From an uncultured Chryseobacterium sp. (lineage in GTDB: Bacteria; Bacteroidota; Bacteroidia; Flavobacteriales; Weeksellaceae), in contig NZ_CAKZIK010000017.1 of the NCBI RefSeq assembly GCF_936933875.1, positions 1 through 13,827 of the forward strand: a stretch of DNA of 13,827 nt. The letters run 5' to 3'. A program made the position numbers and the translations under genes. Positions 1-6,267 of this stretch are shown in pieces; positions within the stretch are counted from its first letter, which is position 1, and each line of letters opens with the position of its first letter. A model generated the notes under the pieces. It was given only the letters and a program-made list of their open reading frames with translations. It did not search any database and was not told the origin of the DNA.

Positions 1-74
1 AAAGGCTTATTATTGCTAACATTACAGGGTTATGATTAAAAACGGATAATCAAAATTTTAAAAGATTAATTTGG

Positions 75-104
75 AAAAAAAAAACCACCTTTATCAGGTG
101 GTTT
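75..104 (-). terminator. Rho-independent terminator of the 121-771 gene
   Basis: A perfect 9-bp stem (82-90 with 96-104) closes a 5-base loop. Read on the minus strand the stem is followed by a run of about ten T (plus-strand A at 75-84). It lies 17 bases past the stop codon of the minus-strand gene. The remaining bases 1-74 are AT-rich and hold nothing I can identify. Confidence 0.85.
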
Positions 105-120
105 ACGGTTGTCTTGGTAT

Positions 121-771
121 TTAAACAAAACCCATATTCAGGATTTTGTCATTTTTTTTGAGCACTGCAAAATGCAGCAGTTCGTCGGAGTCATCGAAAT
201 ATTTATCAAACACAAAAAGTTTCTGTCCGGTAGCAATAGGAGAGGAGTCTTCGTGTTTTTGTATCATATAATTTTCGAAATTGGGTTTTAAAGTGATGAT
301 GATGAATTGGTCAGCAGTAGTAGTTTTGGTTAAGGAAACAGAGTTGTCCATAAGATTAATGCTTTTTTCGGCAACACCGTTCATATTTTCAATCTCACCA
401 AATACAAAATCACGCAGTATTTTATGCGCTCCGGATTGTTGCATCCCGACATGAACTTTCCTTTTTCCACGTCCGGAAGCGGTGTCCAAATCCTTTATTT
501 TCGTCATCAGCTTTGCAAATTTTTGGTAAAGATATTTGTCGCCACTTTCCTTTAAAAATTCTGCAAGCGCTTCACGAATAGCTTTTCCGCTTTTCGAACT
601 GTGACCAAATTCATTGCTGTTTTCCCTTACTTTCTGATATTTCGGGTTGGAGTTGTATGCTTCTTTACTGAAACCACTTTTCTTACGCATAACCTGTACA
701 CCGTTCAGTTCGTAGAACACATAATTGTCCAACGCGCCAGAAATTTTTACGATGCTCTGATATTTTGCCAT
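121..771 (-). CDS. Hypothetical protein of a Bacteroidota-type family
   Basis: A 216-residue soluble protein with no signal peptide or membrane segment. I cannot assign a function. The N-terminus has the look of a widespread family of Bacteroidota hypothetical proteins: a short beta-rich opening (residues 5-28, ending in VMRKK), then RKKSG at 29-33, VREN at 48-51, NEFG at 53-56, and a basic SKSGKAIRE stretch at 59-67. That resemblance is from memory of the motif order, not a search. The middle (about 64-125) is probably helical and rich in Lys and Arg; the C-terminal half looks beta-rich. The gene stands alone, with its own TAnnTTTG element upstream and its own terminator, and is divergent from the NlpC/P60 gene. 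The ATG at 771 is chosen because the conserved-looking N-terminus starts there. Confidence 0.8.
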   Translation of the reverse strand: MAKYQSIVKISGALDNYVFYELNGVQVMRKKSGFSKEAYNSNPKYQKVRENSNEFGHSSKSGKAIREALAEFLKESGDKYLYQKFAKLMTKIKDLDTASGRGKRKVHVGMQQSGAHKILRDFVFGEIENMNGVAEKSINLMDNSVSLTKTTTADQFIIITLKPNFENYMIQKHEDSSPIATGQKLFVFDKYFDDSDELLHFAVLKKNDKILNMGFV

Positions 772-793
772 AATGGTTTTTCGAAATAGAAAA

Positions 794-801
794 CAAAGAT
801 A
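794..801 (-). promoter_or_regulatory. Candidate -7 element (TATCTTTG) for the 121-771 gene
   Basis: The minus strand reads TATCTTTG, an exact match to the Bacteroidota TAnnTTTG -7 consensus, 22 bases before the start codon. No clear TTTG -33 element lies at the usual distance; the nearest TTTG (814-817) is only 12 bases away. Confidence 0.55.
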
Positions 802-830
802 TAATTAATTTTTCAAAATAAATAAAATAT

Positions 831-850
831 TATAGTATAGTTATAGTATA
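831..850 (+). repeat. Direct repeat TATAGTATA, 11-bp spacing
   Basis: TATAGTATA occurs at 831-839 and 842-850, one helical turn apart. It sits in the divergent gap between the hypothetical gene and the NlpC/P60 gene, just upstream of the plus-strand -7 candidate. It could be a regulator-binding site or simply low-complexity AT DNA. Confidence 0.35.
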
Positions 851-857
851 ATTTTAT

Positions 858-865
858 TATATTTG
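858..865 (+). promoter_or_regulatory. Candidate -7 element (TATATTTG) for the NlpC/P60 gene
   Basis: An exact TAnnTTTG match 94 bases before the start codon. It would give an untranslated leader of roughly 85-90 bases. No good -33 element is visible; the upstream DNA is the TATAGTATA repeat instead. Confidence 0.4.
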
Positions 866-959
866 TAGTATTGTATTTATGCATGTAATATTTTGTGTAT
901 TATTACGTTGTTAGAGACCATCAACAAAGCATTTAAATAAAAACAAGAAAAGTAAACTG

Positions 960-1499
960 ATGAAAAAGTATTTGTTATCGACAATGGTTGCTGCGGTTTT
1001 GGTTTCGTGTGGAAGTTCACGAAATGTCGTTGTGAAAAGAGAAGTTCCTACGAAAACTGTTGCGAAAACCGCAGATGTGAAATCTTTGGAATCCAATTTT
1101 TCTGGCAGAAATTCTTTTGTAGTGAACGATATTTTGAAGGATGCCGAAAAATATTTGGGTGCACCTTACAAATATGCGGGAACGACTTCTTCCGGTTTCG
1201 ACTGTTCGGGTTTTACAGGAAAAGTCTTTAGTGAAAATAATCTGGAACTACCGAGACGTTCGGCCGACCAAGCCAACACCGGTGAAAAAATTGAAATAAA
1301 AAATACCAAACCTGGTGATTTAATTTTCTTCGCCACTTCTGGAGGTACAAAGGTTTCTCATGTAGGAATTGTGCACGATATAGGAAACGACGGCGAAGTA
1401 AAATTCATCCATGCATCCACCTCAAAAGGCGTCATTATTTCGTCATTGAATGAAAAATATTGGAACAAAGCGTATTTATTTGCACGCCGCGTTCTTTAA
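960..1499 (+). CDS. NlpC/P60-family cell-wall peptidase, lipoprotein
   Basis: A 179-residue probable peptidoglycan endopeptidase. The family is papain-like and cleaves peptide bonds in the cell-wall stem peptide, usually D-Glu/meso-DAP. The N-terminus is a lipoprotein signal: MKK, a hydrophobic stretch, then LVSC with Cys17 as the lipidation site, so the mature protein should be anchored in the envelope. A linker of about 35 residues follows, then one NlpC/P60 domain (about 55-179) with YLGAPYKYAG, the nucleophile motif DCSGF (Cys82), a structural PGDLIFF (118-124) and SHVGIV giving His134. His151 in FIHAS is the likely third catalytic residue. Length and layout match small Spr/NlpC-type lipoproteins with no extra SH3 or LysM domain. 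It appears to be a single-gene unit, closed by the terminator at 1542-1579. Confidence 0.93.
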   Translation: MKKYLLSTMVAAVLVSCGSSRNVVVKREVPTKTVAKTADVKSLESNFSGRNSFVVNDILKDAEKYLGAPYKYAGTTSSGFDCSGFTGKVFSENNLELPRRSADQANTGEKIEIKNTKPGDLIFFATSGGTKVSHVGIVHDIGNDGEVKFIHASTSKGVIISSLNEKYWNKAYLFARRVL

Positions 1500-1541
1500 G
1501 AAAATTTCCTTTGGGAACTATATTTAAAATTATGAAACCTA

Positions 1542-1579
1542 GAAACATCCGCCCGTAAAAGCGGATGTTTCGCTTTTTT
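1542..1579 (+). terminator. Strong Rho-independent terminator after the NlpC/P60 gene
   Basis: A perfect 11-bp stem (1542-1552 with 1561-1571) encloses an 8-base loop and is followed by GC and six T. It separates the NlpC/P60 gene from the next gene on the same strand. Confidence 0.9.
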
Positions 1580-1584
1580 ATCAT

Positions 1585-1592
1585 TAAATTTG
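1585..1592 (+). promoter_or_regulatory. Candidate -7 element (TAAATTTG) for the bPH_4 gene
   Basis: An exact TAnnTTTG match placed between the preceding terminator and the start codon at 1612, so the next gene is probably transcribed independently. No TTTG -33 element is seen. Confidence 0.5.
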
Positions 1593-1611
1593 TTAGAAAT
1601 CAAAAAAGGTG

Positions 1612-2046
1612 ATGAAGAAAACATTTCGTACAAAAATCGGTTTGGAACTTATTATATTTCTTGCAGGTGTATTGATTTTCTGTTTCTATGGGGCGAAAGA
1701 CATCAAAGCGCTGTATGTCCTAATTCCCTTTGTTTTGTTCTTTGTCTATATTTTTAGCGCCATTAAATACGAAATTGAAAGGGAAACTTTAACAGTGAAA
1801 AATGCTTTCTTTCTTAAAACTAAAATTCCTATTTCAGAAATCAAAAGCGTAGTTGAAACCAATAATCCTTTAAGTTCTCCGGCAGCTTCTTTGGACCGTT
1901 TGTACATCAATTACGGAAAAGCAGATTCTGTCATTATTTCTCCGGTAAATCGTGATGAATTTATTACGGAATTAAAGCACATTAATCCTGAAATAAAGGT
2001 CGAACTGAAAAAAGAACCAACGATTTTTTCAAAATTGGCAGTTTAA
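1612..2046 (+). CDS. Small membrane protein with a bPH_4 (YyaB-like, DUF1200) domain
   Basis: A 144-residue protein. Two hydrophobic segments (about residues 9-27 and 34-51) form a probable membrane hairpin. A soluble beta-rich region follows (about 52-144), with the hallmarks of the bacterial PH-like family bPH_4: the segment SSPAASLDRLYINYG, then VIISPVNRDEFI and a final INPEI. The family's biochemical role is unknown; the PH-like fold faces the cytoplasm in related proteins. An in-frame GTG at 1609 sits directly before the ATG at 1612; I chose the ATG. It lies between a terminator upstream and the dapD promoter downstream, so it is probably monocistronic or reads weakly into dapD. Confidence 0.8.
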   Translation: MKKTFRTKIGLELIIFLAGVLIFCFYGAKDIKALYVLIPFVLFFVYIFSAIKYEIERETLTVKNAFFLKTKIPISEIKSVVETNNPLSSPAASLDRLYINYGKADSVIISPVNRDEFITELKHINPEIKVELKKEPTIFSKLAV

Positions 2047-2047
2047 C

Positions 2048-2078
2048 TTTTGTTTACGGGTTTCAATCCTTATTTTTG
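2048..2078 (+). promoter_or_regulatory. dapD promoter (TTTTG - 18 bp - TATTTTTG)
   Basis: This is the best promoter in the window: a -33 TTTTG at 2048-2052, an 18-base spacer, and a -7 TATTTTTG at 2071-2078. Both elements and the spacing fit the Bacteroidota primary sigma-factor consensus. Transcription should start a few bases after 2078, giving a leader of about 20-25 bases before the ATG at 2107. This argues against any dapD start upstream of 2107. Confidence 0.75.
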
Positions 2079-2106
2079 CGCTACAACTATAAACATTAAA
2101 AAAATC

Positions 2107-2919
2107 ATGAGTTTACAGCAAACTATCGAGAATATTTGGGATAACAGAGATTTACTTCAGAACGAAGACAGCCAAACAGCAATTCGCGAAGTCGTAAAAC
2201 AATTAGATTTAGGCGTACTTCGAGTTGCTGAACCTACTGAAAATGGCTGGAAAGTAAATGAGTGGGTGAAGAAAGCGGTGGTAATGTATTTCCCAATCCA
2301 AAAAATGGAAACCATTGAAGTAGGACCTTTCGAGTTTCATGATAAAATTCCTTTGAAGAAAAATTATGCTGAAAAAGGCGTAAGAGTAGTTCCTCACGCT
2401 ATCGCGAGAGAAGGAGCTTACGTTGCACCTGGTGTCATTATGATGCCTTCTTATGTGAATATTGGAGCTTACGTAGATTCCGGTACTATGGTAGATACTT
2501 GGGCTACAGTTGGAAGCTGCGCACAAATTGGAAAGGATGTGCATTTGAGTGGTGGCGTTGGAATTGGTGGTGTTTTGGAACCTTTGCAAGCTGCGCCGGT
2601 AATTATTGAAGACAATGTTTTTGTTGGTTCAAGATGTATCGTTGTAGAAGGCGTGCATGTGGAAAAAGAAGCAGTTTTAGGAGCAAACGTAGTTTTAACA
2701 GGTTCTACAAAAATTATTGACGTTACGGGCGAAACTCCAGTAGAAATTAAAGGAAGAGTTCCGGCTCGTTCTGTGGTGATTCCGGGAAGTTATACGAAGA
2801 AATTTCCTGCGGGCGAATTTCAGGTTCCTTGCGCTTTGATTATCGGACAAAGAAAAGAATCTACCGACAAGAAAACCTCTCTTAACGATGCTTTGAGAGA
2901 CAATAACGTTGCAGTTTAA
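2107..2919 (+). CDS. dapD: 2,3,4,5-tetrahydropyridine-2,6-dicarboxylate N-succinyltransferase
   Basis: A 270-residue cytoplasmic enzyme of the succinylase branch of diaminopimelate/lysine synthesis. It transfers succinyl from succinyl-CoA to tetrahydrodipicolinate (EC 2.3.1.117), supplying lysine and the meso-DAP of peptidoglycan. The N-terminal part (1-100) is the helical substrate-binding domain. Residues about 100-240 show the hexapeptide rhythm of a left-handed beta-helix (for example VAPGVIMMPSYVNIGAYV), with the conserved SGTMVDTWATVGSCAQIG core at 125-142 and HLSGGVGIGGVLEPLQA following. The C-terminal strand region ends in PCALIIGQR. Length is normal for DapD. The open frame extends upstream, but that extension would overlap the promoter, so the ATG at 2107 is used. 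A glycosyltransferase pair follows 32 bases later and may be co-transcribed, with no obvious pathway link. Confidence 0.95.
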   Translation: MSLQQTIENIWDNRDLLQNEDSQTAIREVVKQLDLGVLRVAEPTENGWKVNEWVKKAVVMYFPIQKMETIEVGPFEFHDKIPLKKNYAEKGVRVVPHAIAREGAYVAPGVIMMPSYVNIGAYVDSGTMVDTWATVGSCAQIGKDVHLSGGVGIGGVLEPLQAAPVIIEDNVFVGSRCIVVEGVHVEKEAVLGANVVLTGSTKIIDVTGETPVEIKGRVPARSVVIPGSYTKKFPAGEFQVPCALIIGQRKESTDKKTSLNDALRDNNVAV

Positions 2920-2921
2920 AA

Positions 2922-2942
2922 ATTCACTATTCACCATTGAAT
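2922..2942 (+). repeat. Short heptad repeat ATTCACT-type
   Basis: Three successive 7-base units, ATTCACT, ATTCACC and ATTGAAT, fill most of the 32-base gap between dapD and the next gene. A related pair occurs at 6249-6262. The role is unknown. Confidence 0.5.
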
Positions 2943-2951
2943 TAGAGTAAA

Positions 2952-3614
2952 GTGATTCCAAAAAATATATTTCAAACCTTTAAAACGGTGGATTTACCGT
3001 GGATTACGAGGTTTTATATTTCCAGAATGAAAAAGAAAAATCCGGGATGGAGGTATCATTTCTATGATGATGCAAAAATCCTGGAATTTTTTGAAAAAGA
3101 ATTCCCGCAGGAATATCTTAAAGCCTATAAAAGTTTGACCATTGGTGCTGCTAAAGCCGACTTTTTCCGTTATGCAGTGCTGTACAAATATGGTGGATTG
3201 TATTTGGATATCGACAGTTACGACAAAACGCCTTTGGATGAATTTATAAAACCGGACGACGAATTTATTGTCACCAACGAAGGAAATCCGGGATTTTACT
3301 GTCAGTGGGGATTAATTTCGAATAAAAATCATCCCTTTTTGCAGCGTACTTTGGAAAAAGCTTTGGAGAACATCCAATCGCACCGATTTCCGCATGACGT
3401 TCACAGAACAACCGGACCAACAGTTTATACCGATGCTGTAAATGAAGTTTTGGCAGAAAATCCGGAAACCCCTCATCGTTTTTTAGGAACCGATTTCGAA
3501 GGTCACCTTCGCTTTAAATACAAATTGGGCAGAATTTTCCTTTATGGTAAAAAATCTGAACACTGGAAGAAAAAGCAGCTTTCTCAGGACATCATTAAAC
3601 CTTCTGAAGATTAA
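2952..3614 (+). CDS. Glycosyltransferase with DXD motif (OCH1/GT32-like)
   Basis: A 220-residue protein of the 'glycosyltransferase sugar-binding region containing DXD motif' type (Pfam Gly_transf_sug). These enzymes use nucleotide sugars to extend cell-surface glycans or glycoproteins; the donor and acceptor cannot be read from sequence. Visible marks are the N-terminal IPKNIFQTFKT (compare the family's IPKIIHQIW), PGWRYHFYDD at 31-40, the AAKADFFRYAVLYKYGGLYLD block, and DID at 86-88, which binds metal and donor. The start is GTG at 2952; it is preferred because the family's IPK motif begins at the second residue. No membrane segment is seen. Its stop overlaps the next ATG by one base (TAATG), so the two glycosyltransferases are almost surely translated together and probably act on the same surface polysaccharide. 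Confidence 0.88.
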   Translation: MIPKNIFQTFKTVDLPWITRFYISRMKKKNPGWRYHFYDDAKILEFFEKEFPQEYLKAYKSLTIGAAKADFFRYAVLYKYGGLYLDIDSYDKTPLDEFIKPDDEFIVTNEGNPGFYCQWGLISNKNHPFLQRTLEKALENIQSHRFPHDVHRTTGPTVYTDAVNEVLAENPETPHRFLGTDFEGHLRFKYKLGRIFLYGKKSEHWKKKQLSQDIIKPSED

Positions 3615-4705
3615 TGAAGATTGCCTACGACGCCAAAAGATTTTTCAACAATGCTTCCGGATTGGGGAACTATTCCCGTGATTTGGTAAGAATTTTGGCG
3701 ACGTTTTACCCAGAAAATCAATACTTTCTCCTCAATAAAAATACTTCCGAAAGAGGAAAAGCAATTCTGAATTTTCCCAATGTTTCCTTTGTTAAAACTT
3801 CGTCCGGAAAATTTGCGCGACAGTTTAAAATGGGGAAGGACGCTCAAAACATCAATGCAGATATTTTTCATGGACTTTCCGGTGAATTACCTTTAAAATG
3901 GAAAGAAAAACCGATTAAGAAAATCGTGACAATTCACGATTTAATTTTTGAAAGATTTCCTGAGTATTACTCATGGTTCGACAGAAAAATTCATTTCTGG
4001 AAATTTAAAAAAGCGGCGAACAATTCAGATGTAATTATTGCCATTTCGGAACAGACTAAACGCGATATCATTCAGTATTTAAAAGTTCCCGAAAGTAAAA
4101 TCAAAGTCGTTTATCAAGGTTGTCATCAGGCTTTTAAAGAATTTATTTTCCCTGAATTTTTAAATCAAACCAAAGAAAAATATAATCTTCCGGAAAGATT
4201 TATTTTAAATGTCGGAACGATCGAAGAAAGAAAAAATCTTCTGAATGTGATAAAAGCACTGAAAGACACGAAGATTCCGTTGGTTGTTGTTGGGAAAAAG
4301 CAGAAGAAATATTTTCAGAAAATTGAAAAAGAAATCCGAAAAAACGGAGTAGAAGTTCAGTTTCTCGAAAATGTCAATATGAATGAACTGGCTGCGATTT
4401 ACAGACTGGCCGATATTTTTATTTATCCAAGTTTATTTGAAGGTTTTGGAATCCCAGTGATTGAAGCTTTATTTTCGGGAACTCCCGTTATTACAAGTAA
4501 TGTCAGCTGTCTTCCTGAAGCCGGCGGAAAAAATTCCACCTACGTCAATCCTTTATCTGTCGAAGATATCCGTTCAAAAGTTCTTCATCTTTGGGAAAAT
4601 AAATCAGAACGAAAAAGACGCCGCGAAAAAAGTTTTGATTTTGTCCAGAAATTCAGCGACGAAAATATTGCAGAAGAACTGATGAGAGTTTATAAAAATC
4701 TATAA
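3614..4705 (+). CDS. GT4-family (GT-B) glycosyltransferase
   Basis: A 363-residue retaining glycosyltransferase of family GT4 (group 1), normal in length. The N-terminal Rossmann half (about 1-185) opens with MKIAYDAKRFFNNASGLGNY, a glycine-containing acceptor-side loop, and includes DIFHGLSGELP and TIHDLIFERFPEYY. The C-terminal donor-binding half carries ILNVGTIEERKNL, the segment IYRLADIFIYPSLFEGFGIP, and the EX7E motif with Glu276 and Glu284, followed by GTPVITSNVSCLPEAGG. Such enzymes work at the cytoplasmic face on lipid-linked glycans. The one-base overlap with the preceding glycosyltransferase suggests a two-gene surface-glycan unit. The exact sugar is unknown. The operon ends at the hairpin at 4709-4740. 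Confidence 0.92.
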   Translation: MKIAYDAKRFFNNASGLGNYSRDLVRILATFYPENQYFLLNKNTSERGKAILNFPNVSFVKTSSGKFARQFKMGKDAQNINADIFHGLSGELPLKWKEKPIKKIVTIHDLIFERFPEYYSWFDRKIHFWKFKKAANNSDVIIAISEQTKRDIIQYLKVPESKIKVVYQGCHQAFKEFIFPEFLNQTKEKYNLPERFILNVGTIEERKNLLNVIKALKDTKIPLVVVGKKQKKYFQKIEKEIRKNGVEVQFLENVNMNELAAIYRLADIFIYPSLFEGFGIPVIEALFSGTPVITSNVSCLPEAGGKNSTYVNPLSVEDIRSKVLHLWENKSERKRRREKSFDFVQKFSDENIAEELMRVYKNL

Positions 4706-4708
4706 AAA

Positions 4709-4740
4709 AACCTGAGCAAATGCTCAGGTTCTTTATTTTT
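4709..4740. terminator. Bidirectional terminator between converging genes
   Basis: A 9-bp stem (4709-4717 with 4722-4730) with loop AAAT is followed by a T-rich tail (CTTTATTTTT) on the plus strand and preceded by seven A (T on the minus strand). It can end both the plus-strand glycosyltransferase operon (stop at 4705) and the converging M28 remnant (tail stop at 4739-4741). Confidence 0.88.
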
Positions 4741-5238
4741 AATGTTTGATGATGACCGTTTCCATGATGGATTGCTTTGATGTTTTTAATATTAGATAAT
4801 AAACACCATTGCTGATTTTGGAAGTATTAATCTGATTTTTGTCTTTATCTCATTTGCACCAACACCGGCTGCAACACTGTCAAAATGAGCTCCAATTATT
4901 ACATAAGTATCAGGATAAACAGTTCCTGTTTTAGTAACAATTAAATTATAATATGGTGTTGAAGTAGAGCCTGCATTATGAAGCTGTATTTGAGAGCTTG
5001 TGTAACCAAAGTTAAGTAGTTTTTGGTTAATGTAGGTCAATGCATTATTGTTATTAGCAAGATAAGTACTGTTAATAGAGTTTCCAAGATATCTGACTCC
5101 AGTTGCAGCTAAATCAGCATTATAAGTCTGAAGGTTGGTTTGGCTTACAATATCCGCGCGGTCTTTATAAGCCTGAACCATTTGTGCAGAAAATAAAGAA
5201 CTAAGTGCAATTGCAGAAAGGAGAGCGATTTTTTTCAT
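4739..5238 (-). pseudogene. Broken M28 metallopeptidase gene: secreted N-terminus plus out-of-frame T9SS tail
   Basis: The open frame from the ATG at 5238 encodes 148 residues and stops at 4792. It begins with a signal peptide (MKKIALLSAIALSSLFSAQ), then a propeptide/peptidase start leading to TYVIIGAHFDSVAAGVGAN, where His118 and Asp120 mark the first metal-binding motif of M28 (aminopeptidase-type) zinc peptidases. Everything an M28 catalytic domain needs after this (second bridging Asp, Glu-Glu pair, later Asp and His) is missing. Reading a different minus-strand frame from 4849 to 4739 gives 36 residues, including INTSKISNGVYYLILKTS, ending in ETVIIKH and a stop. This is the classic end of a T9SS type A sorting domain. 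The simplest reading is a large internal deletion with a frame change near 4840-4856. A short secreted product is still possible but would lack both catalysis and a sorting signal. Confidence 0.82.
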
Positions 5239-5382
5239 GGTTATTAGTTTTCAATTTTTTTATGAAAACAATAATAATTAATTATCGTAAACAATCGTTT
5301 AGAAATATCATATTCTTTTAAGAAATTTCACTTGTTTTTATAGAGTTAATGCGTGTTTGCAATAATTTTTCCACTCGGAGAT

Positions 5383-5412
5383 AAAAAAAATCCCGAACCT
5401 AAGTCCGGGATT
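5383..5412 (-). terminator. Terminator of the thrS-infC-rpmI-rplT cluster
   Basis: A 7-bp GC-containing stem (5389-5395 with 5406-5412) with a 10-base loop is followed on the minus strand by eight T (5383-5390 on plus, A). It lies 23 bases past the rplT stop. The rest of the gap between the M28 remnant and rplT (5239-5382) is AT-rich with no feature I can support; its only promoter-like string is a one-mismatch TATTATTG on the minus strand near 5270. Confidence 0.85.
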
Positions 5413-5435
5413 CTGTATTGATAACAAAAAATTAT

Positions 5436-5780
5436 TTATTTTACTTGATCTACAACTGCTTTGAAAGCTTCAGGGTGATTCATTGCTAAATCTGCTAAAA
5501 CTTTTCTGTTAAGCTCAATGTTGTTTTTCTTAAGAGCTCCCATAAACTGAGAGTAAGACATACCTTCTTGTCTTGCACCTGCGTTAATACGCGTGATCCA
5601 AAGAGCACGGAAATTTCTTTTCTTCTCTTTTCTTCCACGGTAAGCATATTGCATTGCTTTTTCTACCGCGTTTTTAGCAACCGTCCAAACGTTTTTTCTT
5701 CTACCGAAAAAACCTTTAGCCTGCTTCATAACTTTTTTTCTGCGAGCTCTAGAAGCTACTGCATTTACTGATCTTGGCAT
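5436..5780 (-). CDS. rplT: 50S ribosomal protein L20
   Basis: A 114-residue ribosomal protein bL20, which binds 23S rRNA early and is needed for assembly of the large subunit. The sequence opens with the canonical basic tail (MPRSVNAVASRARRKKVMK), then QAKGFFGRRKN, and continues with AYRGRKEKKRNFRALWITRINAGAR and YSQFMGALKKNNIELNRKVLADLA, all standard for L20. Length is normal. It is the last gene of the IF3-L35-L20 cluster, 121 bases after rpmI. In other bacteria L20 represses translation of its own operon by binding a leader RNA; whether that occurs here is untested, though the rpmI-rplT gap does contain a possible hairpin. Confidence 0.98.
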   Translation of the reverse strand: MPRSVNAVASRARRKKVMKQAKGFFGRRKNVWTVAKNAVEKAMQYAYRGRKEKKRNFRALWITRINAGARQEGMSYSQFMGALKKNNIELNRKVLADLAMNHPEAFKAVVDQVK

Positions 5781-5798
5781 AATTTAAATTGTTTTTTT

Positions 5799-5844
5799 TG
5801 AATTGTGCGGTGCATGTTTCAACACTCTTTTGGGCTCCAATTCA
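5799..5844 (-). other. Possible hairpin in the rpmI-rplT gap
   Basis: TGAATTG at 5799-5805 is the exact complement of CAATTCA at 5838-5844, 19 bases ahead of the rplT start on the minus strand. The enclosed 33 bases can form a small inner stem around TGTTGAAACA. A competing GAATT/AATTC pair lies just upstream. This could be a translational control element or chance in AT-rich DNA. Confidence 0.3.
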
Positions 5845-5901
5845 GGGTTAAAATTTCTGAATTTTTTGAATTCTTATAAACCGAATATAGATTTATAAAA
5901 A

Positions 5902-6099
5902 CTACTTAATTGCTAATTGACGCAAAACGCTTTTCTCGTCCACAGTAGCAACGTAAGAAGTTTGCGTAAGATTTCTCTTTTGCTTAGTTTCTTTTTTCGT
6001 CAAGATGTGGCTTTTGTAAGCATTTTTTCTTTTGATCTTTCCGGTTCCGGTAAGAGCAAAACGCTTTTTAGCACCTGATTTCGTTTTTAATTTTGGCAT
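5902..6099 (-). CDS. rpmI: 50S ribosomal protein L35
   Basis: A 65-residue ribosomal protein bL35 of normal length. It starts MPKLKTKSGAKKRFALTGTG, the family signature, and continues KIKRKNAYKSHILTKKE, strongly basic throughout. It is a small structural protein of the 50S subunit. Placed between infC and rplT, as in nearly all bacteria. The 168-base gap to infC holds a promoter-like TAATTTTG element (6142-6149), so rpmI-rplT may also be expressed separately from thrS-infC. Confidence 0.98.
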   Translation of the reverse strand: MPKLKTKSGAKKRFALTGTGKIKRKNAYKSHILTKKETKQKRNLTQTSYVATVDEKSVLRQLAIK

Positions 6100-6141
6100 T
6101 GTTTTGCTTTTTTGTTATTTGTTATCAATATTTTGAGTGTG

Positions 6142-6149
6142 CAAAATTA
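6142..6149 (-). promoter_or_regulatory. Candidate internal promoter -7 element (TAATTTTG) for rpmI-rplT
   Basis: The minus strand reads TTAATTTTGCACAC; TAATTTTG matches TAnnTTTG and the following C matches the other elements in this window. It lies 43 bases before the rpmI start. The -33 region is weak: the nearest TTG is only 12 bases away. A 7-bp hairpin (6185-6191 with 6204-6210) lies just upstream and could attenuate readthrough from infC. Confidence 0.45.
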
Positions 6150-6248
6150 AGAAAAATTCTGCAATTATCTGCATAAAATCGTGAAAAGAGACTTCCTGAG
6201 AAATCTCTTTATATTATTGAGCAAATTTACTGTTTACAAGCGAAGCGA

Positions 6249-6262
6249 ATTCACTATTGACC
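6249..6262 (+). repeat. Short heptad repeat ATTCACT-ATTGACC
   Basis: Two 7-base units just past the infC stop codon, of the same type as the units at 2922-2942. No function is known. Confidence 0.4.
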
Positions 6263-6267
6263 ATAAA

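Noticed and set aside
911..1096. 61-residue minus-strand frame over the NlpC/P60 start
   Set aside because: It is a shadow of the lipoprotein gene, with no promoter or recognisable sequence.
2050..2106. Longer dapD reading from 2050
   Set aside because: The extension overlaps the TTTTG-N18-TATTTTTG promoter and lacks DapD-like sequence; the ATG at 2107 gives the normal family N-terminus.
2209..2589. 126-residue open frame antisense to dapD
   Set aside because: It lies wholly inside dapD on the other strand, its translation has no family features, and DapD is full length and clearly real.
6185..6210. Hairpin between infC and rpmI as a terminator
   Set aside because: The stem is only 7 bp, the loop is 12 bases and no clear T-run follows on the minus strand; at most a weak attenuator.
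2922..6262. ATTCACT heptads as transposon ends or attachment sites
   Set aside because: The copies are short, imperfect and tandem, and the DNA between them is a normal set of housekeeping genes with no integrase or transposase.
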